Assembly (NCBI RefSeq): GCF_037975245.1 | Contig: NC_092561.1 | Span: 1,586,501 to 1,650,500, forward strand | Origin: Apostichopus japonicus | Taxonomy: Eukaryota; Echinodermata; Holothuroidea; Aspidochirotida; Stichopodidae | DNA: 64,000 nucleotides | Direction of reading: 5' to 3' | Program-made: the position numbers and the translations under genes | Part shown: positions 11,943-23,603 of the stretch, one piece after another | How positions within the stretch are numbered: position 1 is the stretch's first letter | Layout of the letters: the number at the start of each line of letters is the position of its first letter | Notes under the pieces: generated by a model | Databases searched by the model: none | Told to the model about the DNA's origin: nothing | The model's input: the letters and a program-made list of their open reading frames with translations, nothing else

Positions 11943-12288
11943 CAAGGGCGTAGGAACCGGGGGGGCTGGGGGGCGCCAGCCCCCCCAGTGAAAAATGTGG
12001 AGGGGCGGAAGTATCATTCCGCCCCCCGCTTCGCAAGTCAGAAAACCCCTTTTTCATTTCCAAATGAGAAAAAAAATCTCATTTGGAGCACCAAATTGCA
12101 TCTAAGGCCTGGTGAAAATACAAAATTAAGTTTACAAAATGGAGTGGGTGTTGAAGTGTGCTATATTGCACCAAATTGCATCTGAGGCTACCTGGAAATG
12201 CAAAAACTTCCAAAGGGGAGGGGACACCCCCTCCCCTTAGACCGGCCATCAGTCTTCAGCCCCCCACTCAAAAGTACCTTCCTACGCG
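11943..12288 (+). mobile_element. hAT-type MITE, CAAGGGCGTAGGAA family, copy 1
   Basis: 346-bp element, left end CAAGGGCGTAGGAACCGG, right end TTCCTACGCG (the final CCACTG of the other copies is shortened). The 8-bp duplication GTCAGTCT is perfect (11935-11942 and 12289-12296). Other copies, all in the same orientation, are at 43857-44214 and 50814-51182. Confidence 0.9.
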
Positions 12289-12581
12289 GTCAGTCTAAGG
12301 TATTATTTGAAATTATTTTAGTTTTTTAAGTAGTGGAGGGCGTGGAGGGGTGGGAGCTGGCAGAACATTTTCAGAGCGGTTGTATTTCTGCAATATTTCT
12401 CGCTTTTCTTACAAGAAAAGAAGAAGATATGTATAAAGTAGGAAACAACAGACACATTTCTTGTTCTACGTTAGATCTGATGACTAATGCAGAGAGATGT
12501 GCCACGTCCATATACGGTAGATTGAGACTTCATCCATGGATCTTGTAACATTTTGAAAAGAGCCAAAAAAAAGAATTTTTT

Positions 12582-12665
12582 GGGGCTAAGATGGGGTTCG
12601 AACCTGTGACGTACCTCAGGATTCAAAGTCCTGTGCTCTTTGGATAACCGTGCTCTATTCAGCCC
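12582..12665 (-). pseudogene. tRNA-Gln(TTG)-like sequence
   Basis: On the minus strand GGGCTGA pairs with TTAGCCC as a 7-bp acceptor stem. CAGGACTTTGAATCCTG forms an anticodon arm with anticodon TTG, and GGTTCGAAC is a B-box/T-loop. The D arm is abnormal (no GCTC/GAGC pairing), the T stem has two mismatches, and the total length (~84) is too long for tRNA-Gln. An oligo-T run follows. Best read as a tRNA pseudogene or SINE head. Confidence 0.5.
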
Positions 12666-13140
12666 TTCTTCTTTGCTGGGGACAGGGGTGGACAGGGGGA
12701 GGGAGGGGCAGCCACAGGGCCTAATATAGGATATGTAATAAAACAGATAGCAGACCCCAGTTGCATTGTATTAAAACCAGGAAGCAGCAGGGAATGTTTG
12801 GGATTTCAAAAGAAATTTGGCTTTTACATGTAATGTACGTACATTGTTTTAGTCAAACCAAGAAATCATGTAGGCCTACGATTCGAAAGGAAAAAAGGAT
12901 TTTTGGAATAGAACGGCATTTGAACATTGCAGTGACGTCAAAAAATACAAGTAACTGCAATTTATATGGGTCTGGAGCACGATTTCCATCCTTCTCCTCC
13001 TCCAGCCCCACCCAGTGCCCCCCCCCCACTCCACCAAAGTTAAGCATCCTTATAAATAATTCAGAATTACAGTCTTCAAAATTACTTTGGTGGAACCTGG
13101 TTTGTAGCTTATTTAGGAGTGTGTGAGGCAGGCTCATAAC
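12666..13140. other. Non-coding spacer
   Basis: G-rich patch at 12685-12715 and C-rich patch at about 13000-13032. The overlapping open frames on both strands (12761-13152) match no known family. Confidence 0.4.
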
Positions 13141-13149
13141 CAGAGTAAC

Positions 13150-13400
13150 CAATTGGGGGGGGGGGGGGGGTGGGGGATGGGGGAGGGGTACATCAATGCA
13201 AGAGAATCACCGTCGTGGGGAGGGAACTAAGGGGAGGGGGCTTAGATGCCAAATGATGCAATCTTTTCCATCTTTGTAGCTACATTTGTTTTCCATTTTT
13301 CTGTTTGTATACAACCTATCCTTTTTGTTTTTATTAAGCTATAAATTTTGGGGAAAAAAATAGAACTTTAAGGGGGAGGGTGGAAGAGGGAGGGAGCATA
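13150..13400. repeat. Degenerate G-run MITE remnants
   Basis: A long G run (about 13156-13175) and GGGAGGGAACTAAGGGGAGG followed by CTTAGATGCC. This is the reverse complement of the module shared by the hAT MITEs (see 50814-51182). A second fragment, AAGGGGGAGGG, is at about 13370. No ends resolved. Confidence 0.4.
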
Positions 13401-15639
13401 TCAAGTGACCATCTGGTTTAACCTTCTAGCATATATAGTAAGTAGCAATTTGACCAGTTAATTATCACACAGGACTTGGAAGCAGATTAATTCTGTTTGA
13501 ACTTTAACCTTAATTCAGTATTTTGGGGTTTAGAAGCTACCTATATTGGAAGTGGACTCGGGCATTGTATTAAATAATGAGGTTACAGGTAGCCTAGATT
13601 CAAGATTGAGGAGCGTAACATATTGCAGAACTAAAAGAGTAAAAATCAAAAGTTCAAATTTCACAAAGGGGATTAAACACAGATAATGCCAAATTATAAG
13701 CGTTTCTCTGGTCCAATTAACCTATAGTATTGTAGCAAACTTGTTCCCTTTGAAATGACAATAATAATGGAAATATATATCAATATAGACTCAAATTTGG
13801 CCAAATCTCTTGAAGGAAGAAACCAACCCAAGAATTGAACCTTTGCATGAAAACGAAACAATTTGAACAACTTTCATACCAGTACCCTTAGGCCTGTACC
13901 CATATATGATTGCCATAATGTTGGGGGGGATGTTGGGGGATGTTGGGGGGATGTTGGGGGGATGTTGGGGGTGAGTATATCTGTAGTGAGCTGGACCACA
14001 GTTTCCCTTCCTACCGAAATAGAAGTCACAACAGATGATCACATTACAGGTTGTGTGTACCAAAAAGCACATAATGTACTTGAAAGCATTTACTTCCATA
14101 GACTCACCAATGGTGAAACAAACTGTCTGAATGTGTACCGTACTGTATTAATTTAAATCACATATTAACTACAGCAAGAATTAGAGTAATTACTCAATCT
14201 AACCATCCCTGGTTGATTCCTATCCCTATATTATACAAAGGTAGTTACATATATCTATGTCGGTAAATTTACTAGTGATCCTGTTATTCAAAGGGGGTAA
14301 GAATTCCACAAACTTCCAAACTAGCGCAAAGTGTTTTTTTTTCTTGCTTGACTGCTTGAACTTTATTTGAAACTAGGAATTGTATAGACAGGTTCTGTTT
14401 AACCAGGTGAAACCAACCATAGGGGCACACAGAGGTCCAAGCAAATCACCACTCTTTTGTTATTATCACAGTATTGTTTGCGTTTGTTCCTAAAAGGAAT
14501 TCCATGGAGAGAAACCAAAAGACATCTCAGAAATGCAGCATTAGTTCCAGGGATGTATAATAGAATTGCCATCGGGCATCCAAGGTATATTTATGGTGGC
14601 ATTACCTATCAGTGTACTCTATACATTTACAAGACACTTATCTCTTTCTTGGGTTGTTGTAAGGCGTGCATGTTTGACCAGACCTGACTGTTCGTGGTGT
14701 CTTGCCTAGCGCAAAACTTTGAAAGTTCCAACAACAGGTTTACATGTTTGTGCTCATGTACTATATTAACACAAAAAGTAAAATATTTAGATAAAAAAGT
14801 GCAGATGTTGGTGGGGAGACAGGTAAGAGAGGAGCAAATAAATTAAGTGGATCAACAGAATAGTATTGGGAAAATTCTCCCAACTAACTGGAATATCATA
14901 CAATCAGGTAATGAATAAAGCAAAAAAAGTAGTGCTGTTGTAGTGAGGGGACAGGACATTCTTGAGTGAGCTAATTAGCTAACAATATATTGTACAGATT
15001 CCCTTGCATTTAATAAGTGAGTTTAATTGCTCCAGGACCACTGGGATTCCATCAATATACCCCAGAAATGTAGTTTGTAATGCCTATCGATCGAGTTGAC
15101 TTTAATTAACCAATCAAAAGATCATTTGTAACAGTGCAGGTCTTGTCCCTGGTAAAGCTTTCTGTCAATTAATCAACAGGATTGTATTACACTGTACTTG
15201 TATTTTAGGTACATAATGAATTTAGATTCTTAATGATTATGAAAAGAGACAGTTAACATTTGCATATTGCAATATACCTAGTAATTTAAACCTAGCTGTA
15301 ACATTTGATCCAATCACAAGACCAATTATTTGTAGAACTTTGAAACGACACAATTAATGAAAAGGGGATATTTAAGGCCTTCATAACTACTTAAGAGATG
15401 GAACAATGATACGAGTAATAAAATGTGATTAATACTTCCAACAAGAACACTTCAATGTAAATGAAATTGCTTCAGGCCATCTAAAAACCAAAACAATAAC
15501 TAATAGACCCTAAATCAGAGAGAGGAACAAGGTAGCCAAGTATAAATGCTTCCTATTTGGTAAAAAGGTTGTTTCACCATTCAGTGCAAATATATTTCAA
15601 ATTCTTTTCTGTTACGAAAAACTAGACATTTCAAATTAG
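13401..15639. other. Non-coding spacer
   Basis: Apart from the minisatellite at 13918-13974 and a solo GGGGAGACAGGTAAG motif near 14815 related to the 403-622 element, no gene or mobile element is recognised. The open frames at 13791-14156 are partly minisatellite, and the one at 14457-14687 matches no known family. Confidence 0.4.
13918..13974. repeat. ATGTTGGGGG minisatellite
   Basis: ATGTTGGGGG with 0-2 extra G is repeated five times in a row. Confidence 0.9.
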
Positions 15640-15955
15640 GGGGCTACAGGGGGGGGGGGGACACAGCAGTTAATTAGGGGGAGCACAATGTTTATTGGTG
15701 AATGCTGTCCTTGGGGAGGGGTCTAAGGGGAGGGGGTTTGATTAATTAAGGGTCCTTAGATGCAACCTGGTGCTACTTAAAGTAACATTATGTTCAAGCA
15801 TTTTTGGGCTTAGTCTGTCCAATATTTATGTCTTTAATTGAGGTAGATAAAGTTTTTGTTTTAATATTTTTTTAACACTACAAATCGCATCTGGGGGGCA
15901 CCTGGGGGGCACGATTTCGTTTGGGAGGGCACATGCCCCCCAAGGCCACCTGTGG
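15640..15955. repeat. G-run MITE, copy 1 of the 61905-62150 family
   Basis: Shares with 61905-62150, in the same order and strand, a G run, GGGGAGGGGTCTAAGGGGAG, CCTTAGATGCAACCTGGTGC and TTCAAGCATTTTTGGGC. Ends not resolved by a target-site duplication. Confidence 0.6.
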
Positions 15956-16045
15956 TGTTTTTTTTCCCTTGAGAATATGAAAAAGAAATACAAACTTATG
16001 AAGACAATTGTAAAAAGGTTTCCGGTCCTTAAGTGTATAGTGGCG

Positions 16046-16047
<2 letters not shown>

Positions 16048-16076
<29 letters not shown>

Positions 16077-16227
16077 TGTATGTGTGTATGTATGTATGTA
16101 TGTATGTATGTATGTATGTATGTATGTATGTATGTATGTATGTATGTATGTATGTATGTATGTATGTATGTATGTATGTATGTATGTATGTATGTAGGTA
16201 TGTATGGGTGTATGTATGTATGTATTT
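16048..16227. repeat. (GTAT)n microsatellite
   Basis: About 180 bases of near-perfect GTAT repeats, abutting the 3' end of the minus-strand SINE at 16228. It is likely that SINE's expanded (CATA)n tail. Open frames across it on both strands are artefacts. Confidence 0.95.
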
Positions 16228-16453
16228 GAGATCCTCCTGCAAGCAGGAACTCGCGTAGAAGCCATCATTGGCTTATCAACGCTGCAAGCTGACCGAAGTC
16301 AGTCTCTTAGATTCATATTTAACGTCCATGATTATGAATTGTCAATTGTCAACAACTCTGTAACTGGACGACATACATTAATCTTGGAGTGACTGGAACT
16401 CCGGACCTCATGATTGAAAGGCACCGGCGTTAACCACTGAGCTAACACTCCAC
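16228..16453 (-). mobile_element. tRNA-derived SINE, complete copy
   Basis: On the minus strand the head reads GGAGTGTTAGCTCAGTGGTT (A box) and, 35 bases on, a B-box region (GAGTTCCAGTCACTCC). GGAGTGT and TCACTCC pair as an acceptor-like stem. The body matches 10681-10881. The 3' end, AGGAGGATCT, runs into the (CATA)n tail. Confidence 0.8.
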
Positions 16454-18573
16454 TGTTATTGACATCTATTATTGACATCACGGATTTACAACATGACAGT
16501 TGTCAGATACCTCTTTCTGACAAGGGTATCTCCCAAAGGGAACAAAATGGTTTTTAGCCGTTTGGTTTCTTTATCATAAATAAGATGAAGATGATGGTCA
16601 TCCCATTTAACATCTTTATCACCTTTATATTAATAAATGTCCAGTCTGATACCAATCAAAGGTTCTAACTGAAAACCTCCATATTGGTTCAAAATAAATT
16701 GCACTTATTTTTAAGTGTTGAACACAGAGACCATGGGGTCTGATCGTTAAGTTTAGTAAAGGCAGTCTTACAGTTGTAATGGCCAATTCAGATATTTGCT
16801 AGTCTAATCAAATAGAAAATAATGATTCGGGGACAGTACTGTACGACTGGGTATACAATATGACTCCCTCCTCCACTCCCCACCACTCCCCCTCCACCCC
16901 CCACCACACCCCCCTCCACCCCCACCACTCCCCCCATGTGTTATGATATTAATGGAGTGGCCAAAGAACAGATTAATGGTAAAAGGGTTAAAACAGACTA
17001 GTATAGCAAAATTTCATGGTTACATTTATAGTAAACCCTTGATGAGAAAATGCAATAGAAGAAGAGTTTACCAGATGGATGAGGGACGATCCCGGTAAAT
17101 TGTTACTGTGTTTGATTGATTAGTTACATCAGGTTGCAAAGTTCAGAATATTTATGGCCAATAAAGCCGGGAGGCCTAGTAAACATGCTTGTGCCCCCTT
17201 AGTTTTGTGAAGATCCCCACTGACCTTACATCACTGCCTCTGAGTGCTAAATATTTCCAAATAGGGTCATTAGGTCTTTGGAAATAATTATGCTGAGTGT
17301 TGGATCTAATGAATTTTGTCAAAATGTTTTGTACAGTAATGAGCAATTGACTTTATGAAGGCAATATATAAATGTTAATTCTTTTATAATGTCCCAAACA
17401 CAGGTGGACATGGGTAATTTATACAAAGAAATAAATTCCACGTTAAGCTTAATCTTGGCCAAGTGGTTTGTAATACTCTTTTTCTCGCGTGCATACATGT
17501 CTCAGAGTCCATTTATACCTATCTCGAATGTGCTTGCCCACTGCCTTTACATGACCCAGGATCAGTTTGATACAAATGTCTTGGACATTTCTCCAAAGCG
17601 GGGCATGAACTTATAATGCAAACCACAAACTCTTTATTCATACTTAAGTTACGAAACTGCATGTCATGTGAGATCATGTTTCTTCCACAGCAATTAGAGA
17701 CGTCTCGCAGTGTACAAACCAATCTAAGGCCAAGGGATTGTTCGCTGCGGGAGGGAGGACAGAATAAACATTTTGGGGAAGAGGGTCCAATTGGCAAAGC
17801 TGAAATCTTGGCTTCTTCGCTTTTCTGAAGCAAATCTGCCAAAATCACAGGAAAACATACGATAACTTGTGAGAAATGTGCAAAACCCATATCAATCGAA
17901 AGCGTTGCCGGGGCGTTCTCTGGGCAGTACAGAAAATAGATACGGGAAAATAGCTTTGTGAAAAAGATAGGTACACTAGGCTGTTCATACTAGGGTCTTA
18001 ACAAGAACACTACATTAGGCTATGTTAGAGACTACCAGGTGTGACATACTGCTAAAGAGCTTGCCTCAAGAAGCCTTTACCATTAACATAATACTGTCCA
18101 TCACGGTTGCTAATTGATGGTCTTCATTGTGCCTGCAGGGCTTATGTTTACTAACATACTTTCCTTTCATCATGTTGCCATGCCTACTTGACATTTTACC
18201 CCCCACTCTTTACCCCCAATGAGATCAACATGTTTCATGATGTCAGAAAACTGTTTCATAACCACATCTGTTGACCTTGCCTTATTAGATAATTGAATCA
18301 ATAAAACCTTCAAAATCTACAAGATCTGTCTGTCAAAAATGGAAATTTCTGACATCCAGAGTAGGAAACACGAACATAGTAATAAATCATAATGAAATGT
18401 TCTCCGGATACATATCTAGATTGAACTATTATACATATGTATCTTGGACTGCAAAAAGTGCTTTTCTTTAACAATCTACAATCTACTATTTATCACTTCG
18501 AGCCGGACAAAGTGGTGCCCACACATCTGATGCAGTTCACTGGTTAATTGTCTGTGGGTCATGAGCAATGTTT
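16454..18573. other. Non-coding spacer with dispersed repeats
   Basis: 16505-16565 is the reverse complement of a dispersed repeat (TGTTCC.TTTGGGAGATA) also at 34443-34520 and 35668-35700. 16862-16936 is a C-rich CCACTCCCC-type minisatellite. The open frames at 17389-17890 match no known family. Confidence 0.45.
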
Positions 18574-18582
18574 ATATATATA

Positions 18583-18630
<48 letters not shown>
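18574..18630. repeat. (TA)n microsatellite
   Basis: About 57 bases of TA repeats with one TT interruption. Confidence 0.95.
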
Positions 18631-18632
<2 letters not shown>

Positions 18633-19548
18633 AGATAATGAAATGATATGGCTCGCCTACACTATCAGGCAATTATGTGCGCAACTTTACGTTTTTTTGT
18701 GCCCTGGTACCGAAATTTATCAGCCCCGCCCACACAAACAGAATGTCAGAGGGAACTCAAAACAATTATAATCTAAAACTCTTTCCAGTAAGTTCTCACC
18801 CAACTGAAATATAATTAGTTGGTCCCATAGGCTTATCATAAACCACACGCAAAGTATTTTTTTAAATATTTTAAAGAAGAGGTAACGGTAGACTAAAGTT
18901 CATATGAAATACGAAACATTATACTTGAAATGGAATACCGAAATAACAATGTTGAAATAAAATATGTGTAAATCCATCTGAAAGCAATCCACTACATGCA
19001 CTTTGCTTGCACAACAGAGGACGGTGGACATTGAGGCACTGAGGGGGGGGAGGGGAATGGGGGAATAGGGAATAGGGAGGGAAGTGAGAATGGGGGAGGG
19101 GAAGGAAATGAAAAACCAGAAGAAGTAATAAGATTCATTGTCATTGATATACTTTTCTCTGACACAGCCAAATATGAGAACTTTCTGATACTGTACAGAA
19201 ATTATGCCAAATTATTGCATTTCTTATTACAATGAATGCATCTTAATTAACATATCTTTCAAAGATCAGCGGCAGCGCCAGTAGAGAAACAAATATAGTA
19301 CGAGGCCGAAGCAAGTTTAATCACTGCCCCCATCTCATCCCCTCTCCTCCCTCCTTCCACCCCCTATCAGGTCCTGGTCAAGCTTAGATACATGCTTTCT
19401 AGAATATTAATTATTATGACCAACAAGAATTATCAAACCAGGGTTTGACAATTTTTTTAAGATTTGACTTTAAGAATACAGACAATCCTCAGAGTGTTTT
19501 CTAACATATACATGTGCAAAATAACAATTAAATTGCTAGGGGGGATTT
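18631..19548. other. Non-coding spacer
   Basis: G-rich GGGAATGGGGG-type tract at 19040-19105, otherwise nothing recognised. Confidence 0.4.
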
Positions 19549-19589
19549 AGCCTTTGAAGAAGATCCTGCTAGGATCGAAACATCAGGCC
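19549..19589 (+). ncRNA. Hammerhead-ribozyme-like motif
   Basis: In order: GCCT (stem I), TTGAAGA (core, consensus CTGANGA), one extra A, a GATCC...GGATC hairpin with loop TGCTA (stem II), GAAAC, ATC, then AGGC closing stem I. Stem III would be very short. The first core C is T. A near-identical ~60-base block is at 36180-36240 on the other strand. Hammerheads of this kind are known in the terminal repeats of Penelope-like retroelements. Activity is unproven and the changed core base makes it doubtful. Confidence 0.5.
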
Positions 19590-19609
19590 AACTTACTTTT
19601 ACAAACAAA

Positions 19610-20454
19610 TTTCTACTAGAAGTTTTGATATAATTACAAAACTATTCGTTCATAAAATTTTAATTGTAATTGCGCAGCTGGTTAAGCCACAGAGGTCAGC
19701 AGCAGGTCAAGCGATGACAAGAAACCACAAAACCACATTGTAATATATATGAGGATTAGTATACCATAGAATTGAAAATTAACAAATGTAAACAAGTGGT
19801 GTCAAATTTAAAGTTACATGCTGGAATGTTGAGTAAAACACCCAGATAGAGTCAATCGAATCTTAATTATCACCGAATAATTAATCATTCTAGCTGACTT
19901 GCAAAATATCCCCCACCACCCAGACACTTTTTCAAATCAGTAAAAATGAAAAATACAAACTTTCTATGTTTCAATTATTTTGCCATATAAATTTTAACAA
20001 ATTAAAGAAAGCCATTTACTAACATCAGCAGCATAAGTAGCTTAAATCTAGCTATGGTTTAGAGTGTTACCATTAAAGAAAAAACACACTTTCTACTAAT
20101 TAGTGGATCGCTGATACAGTCAATTAATTAAAAAAGAAAGTAATACTATGAAGTCCTTGTTGTGTACAGTGAATCAGCTTAATATGACCTTATAATGCTG
20201 AATAAATGTGTGTTAAATCTCTTCTCAATAGTCCATTAATGTAATTAATTAGACTAAAAACAAACAATGTGACAACTTCTAGCAATACATTGCAAATTGT
20301 ACTTAAATCAACTTGAATAAGGAAGTTAGGACTATGCTGGATAAATATTTAAGCTGTCAATTAGTTAAATAATGTAACTAATCATGTACTATTATGATTA
20401 AAATTGTGACAACTGCTATATGGAGAGTAGTAATGACCGTAACGGTATATATGC
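19610..20454. other. Non-coding spacer
   Basis: AT-rich, nothing recognised. It ends in the short TA tract that is the target of the transposon at 20477. Confidence 0.4.
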
Positions 20455-20670
20455 ATATAGATATATATATATATATGGCTCATTCCATGAACCTGGGTTT
20501 CAAAGTGTGACAAAGGGGTAAAAATTTCAAATAAGGTTATTTCTTATTTTGTTTTGTTTTTTAAGTACTCAAGCATATCTAGTTTCATGAATGAATAATG
20601 GTTAAGAATTCTTCCCGTCAGACAGGTAGCTGCAAACATTCAGAGGTATGGAAACTGTCAAAATTGCGGA

Positions 20671-20686
20671 TGTAACAGAGACACCA
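20671..20686 (+). promoter_or_regulatory. GTAAC/AGACACC site, left end
   Basis: TGTAACAGAGACACCA. First of a series of direct sites inside the transposon. A partly matching inverted site (ACCTCTGTTACA) lies at about 20930-20941. Transposase binding is inferred from position and repetition only. Confidence 0.45.
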
Positions 20687-21034
20687 CATTTAACGATGGC
20701 CAACCCCCTCCTGACTGAAAGGAAAAGAGCAACCTATTCATGCAGTCACCTTTCAATAATCCATAGGTGCACTATCACATTAAATGTAACATAATTTGGA
20801 ACATATTTATTTTTGGGGATGAATAGCTTGAAATGTATTCATCAAGCAATGCACTTCAGGTCTTATTTACCCTCCATTTCCTGATATTCTCATCCGTCGC
20901 CTCACTTCAACCATATGAAGCAATGGTCACCTCTGTTACATGTTTACATGAGTGTAATACTTGATTAAGATAACAACTGAGCCTCAGGACTCGGAATTTT
21001 CATTTGGTACTACCATTTCGCAAAGTTGGGGTAG

Positions 21035-21625
21035 GATTCTGGGTGTAACGAAGACACCATATCCCTGTTACACTCTATTGTATTTTGGAGTGACGTTCTT
21101 TCGGTGGCAGATTTGCAGAAAAATAAACAGACATGAACATAAGGTAATCACAAGTAAATAGAAGACACTTCTTCTTAATTCCTTGACCACTTTATTATTG
21201 AAAAATCAACTTGCGGTAACATGGATTCTGGGTGTAACGAAGACACCATTTCCCTTAAACGCAACTGTATTTTGGAGTGACGTTCTTTCGGTGGCAGATT
21301 TTCAGAAAAATAAACAGGCATGAACATAAGGTAATCACAAATAAATAGAAGACACTTCTTCTTAACTTCTTGACCACTTTATTTATTATTATTATTATTG
21401 AAAAATCAACTTGCGGTTACATGGATTCTGGGTGTAACGAAGACACCGTTTCCCTTAAACGCAATTGTATTTTGGAGTGACGTTCTTTCGGTGGCAGATT
21501 TGCAGAAAAATAAACAGACATGAACATAAGGTAATCACAAATAAATAGAAGACACTTTTCTTAATTTCTTGACCACTTTATTTATTATTATTAGTATTGA
21601 AAAATCAACTTGCGGTAACATGGAA
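21035..21625. repeat. ~195-bp tandem repeat, three units
   Basis: Units start near 21035, 21225 and 21424. Each opens with GATTCTGGGTGTAACGAAGA then CACC, and contains TTTTGGAGTGACGTTCTTTC, AAATAAACAGACATGAACAT and a closing AAAAATCAACTTGCGG. Units 2 and 3 are nearly identical. It lies downstream of the transposase gene and multiplies the GTAAC/AGACACC site. Confidence 0.9.
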
Positions 21626-22345
21626 AACAACTTGGTTCAAGTATAATCAGTCGATTTTAGAATTACATAAAAAAAATTATGAAACAGCTAATACACATTC
21701 TTTTCTTGTATTTATTCAATTATAATGCAAACTTTAAGAAATTGTCAATACCAACAAATAAACAATCAATTGATCAGTTTTTAATTGCCACCAAATATTT
21801 AGCAATGAATGAAACCGGTGCTAACACCAGAAAGAAATTTTTATATATTTTTTTTATTATTCATTCTGTTAAAATGAAAACATCTTAATTTTCAAATGCC
21901 ATGTACACACAATCAAATGCTAAAATATTTTCCTTTTATTTTTCACACCCTACAGGCTCAACATTAAGGACAACAAGCCAGCAGAGCTACGCAAGATATA
22001 TTGTTTATAATGCATTTGTCATAGAACATGTTTTTACAGAAGCTTATTGCGGTTTTTCAACCAATCTTAACTTATGAGCTGTTCCTTTAGCTAGATTCAT
22101 TCCCAACAATTCAAAATAATTGCAACAGAATCACTCATGGTCATACCTAATGTAAACAAATAAAGGATGGTGTTGTGGTATATATTGATGTACTGGTTTG
22201 CCTACTATGCTGGCAAAGTTAAAAATATTCACCTAGTTCAATGGCGTAAATAGCATTTACAGTCATATTGTGGGTGGGATTTATTGCCATTTTAATGGAA
22301 AATATCTTTGAAAAAGCAATGTTGAAACTTGTACATATTTCTACT

Positions 22346-22351
22346 TTTATT
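22346..22351 (-). promoter_or_regulatory. Candidate poly(A) signal of the transposase gene
   Basis: AATAAA on the minus strand, about 215 bases beyond the stop codon at 22566-22568. Confidence 0.4.
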
Positions 22352-22565
22352 TCACAATTTGAAGTTATGTTTGAGTACATAAGTTACATGTGTATGTTGT
22401 TGTAGCATCGTGGGGTCAATGAGGTTTAAACAAAACATAGAACAGGACACAAGAAGCTGCTTTAATAGCCAACAAATACTATTATAAAGAAAATTCATCT
22501 TCAGGACTAAAGAATAAGGAACGCAGGTTCTACCAACCAACAGAAGTCCATGTGAAGGATGGAGT

Positions 22566-22912
22566 CTATTGTTCTTTAATGTGAGATAGTTTCATTCCAC
22601 CATATATTTTGTCAATCATTTCGATTTCTTTGACAGAAAAAGGCCCATTTCCGATGATATCTAAGGGCCCATGAATAATGTACTTACCTGTCACTTCAGC
22701 AATATCTGGCCTTGCAGGCCAGTCATAGTACCTTTGCTTCTGGCAAGATTTTCTCAACCTATGCATAAACTTGAAAACATAGCTTGCTCCCTCATGATTG
22801 ACTAATCTTCCTACATAGAACTCATTATCATAAAACACTGCATAATAATGCTCTACTTTCATTAAAATTCCTCGAAGCTCCGGAGTTGTCATGCCCTGGT
22901 GTGGTGAAGGAC
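22566..22912 (-). CDS. Transposase-like protein, exon 2 (C-terminus)
   Basis: This is the last coding exon of the gene whose first exon is 23604-26037. The acceptor is CAACAAG followed by GT. It restores the phase left by the exon 1 donor (one base plus two), and the joined reading is ...EPSFDG then PSPHQGMTTPEL. It adds 115 residues. The segment around YYAVFYDNEFYVGRLV and FKFMHRLRKSC resembles the small beta-barrel (Tudor/SH3-like) segment that often closes multi-copy metazoan proteins of this kind. A nearer ATG exists inside a longer open frame (to 22943), but that part would be intron. Stop at 22566-22568. Confidence 0.75.
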
Positions 22913-23603
22913 CTTGTTGTCTATGTAAACAATAAAAATACATCCAACAAATTAGAATGTACAGTACATATGTATCATTGTTTACAGAATGTAATCATGT
23001 ACAGCAAAAGGTGTGTAAAGTGAGAGGTGTTTTATTTGACGTTATGCAAATCCAATCATTACTATGAGGAAGGTTATGCTATATTGTACAATTATATCAA
23101 AGCAATTGAGAAGTTAAGGAAATATGGTACCTTGATGTGTAACTCACAATTTACAAACATATGAAATTACAGAGAATTCTTATAGGGCATATTCCTGGAA
23201 GCTTAATTTGGATGTTTTACCTGGTTTTGCCCTGTTGTCCACTTTTTCCTGTGCAGATGTCCTGATCTTCTAGAGAAGTGTGTGCATTGCCAATCTTGTA
23301 GGCTGTTGAGTAATGCAGTACTTGAATAATTACCATTTGAAAACAAAGTAATGTTTTGGGTTTATTGTATAACATGTTATGTTAGGCTACAGAATTGTAG
23401 TGAAGTATATGATTGTGTACAACAATTCTGTTAATTCCAGAAATATTAATAGTATTAAAAAATGTTTATATATTATTAAATTATGCGACAATGTTTGATT
23501 TCCAGGAACCCAAATAAAGAGGAAAATGTGCAGTGTGCACTCTATTTCTTTTAGTCTGGAAACAAAGGATGCAATGCATGTCAACTGAATAAAGTAGTCT
23601 TAC

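Noticed and set aside
15826-16268. Open frames reading YIHT or CMYV repeats
   Set aside because: Translation of the (GTAT)n microsatellite.
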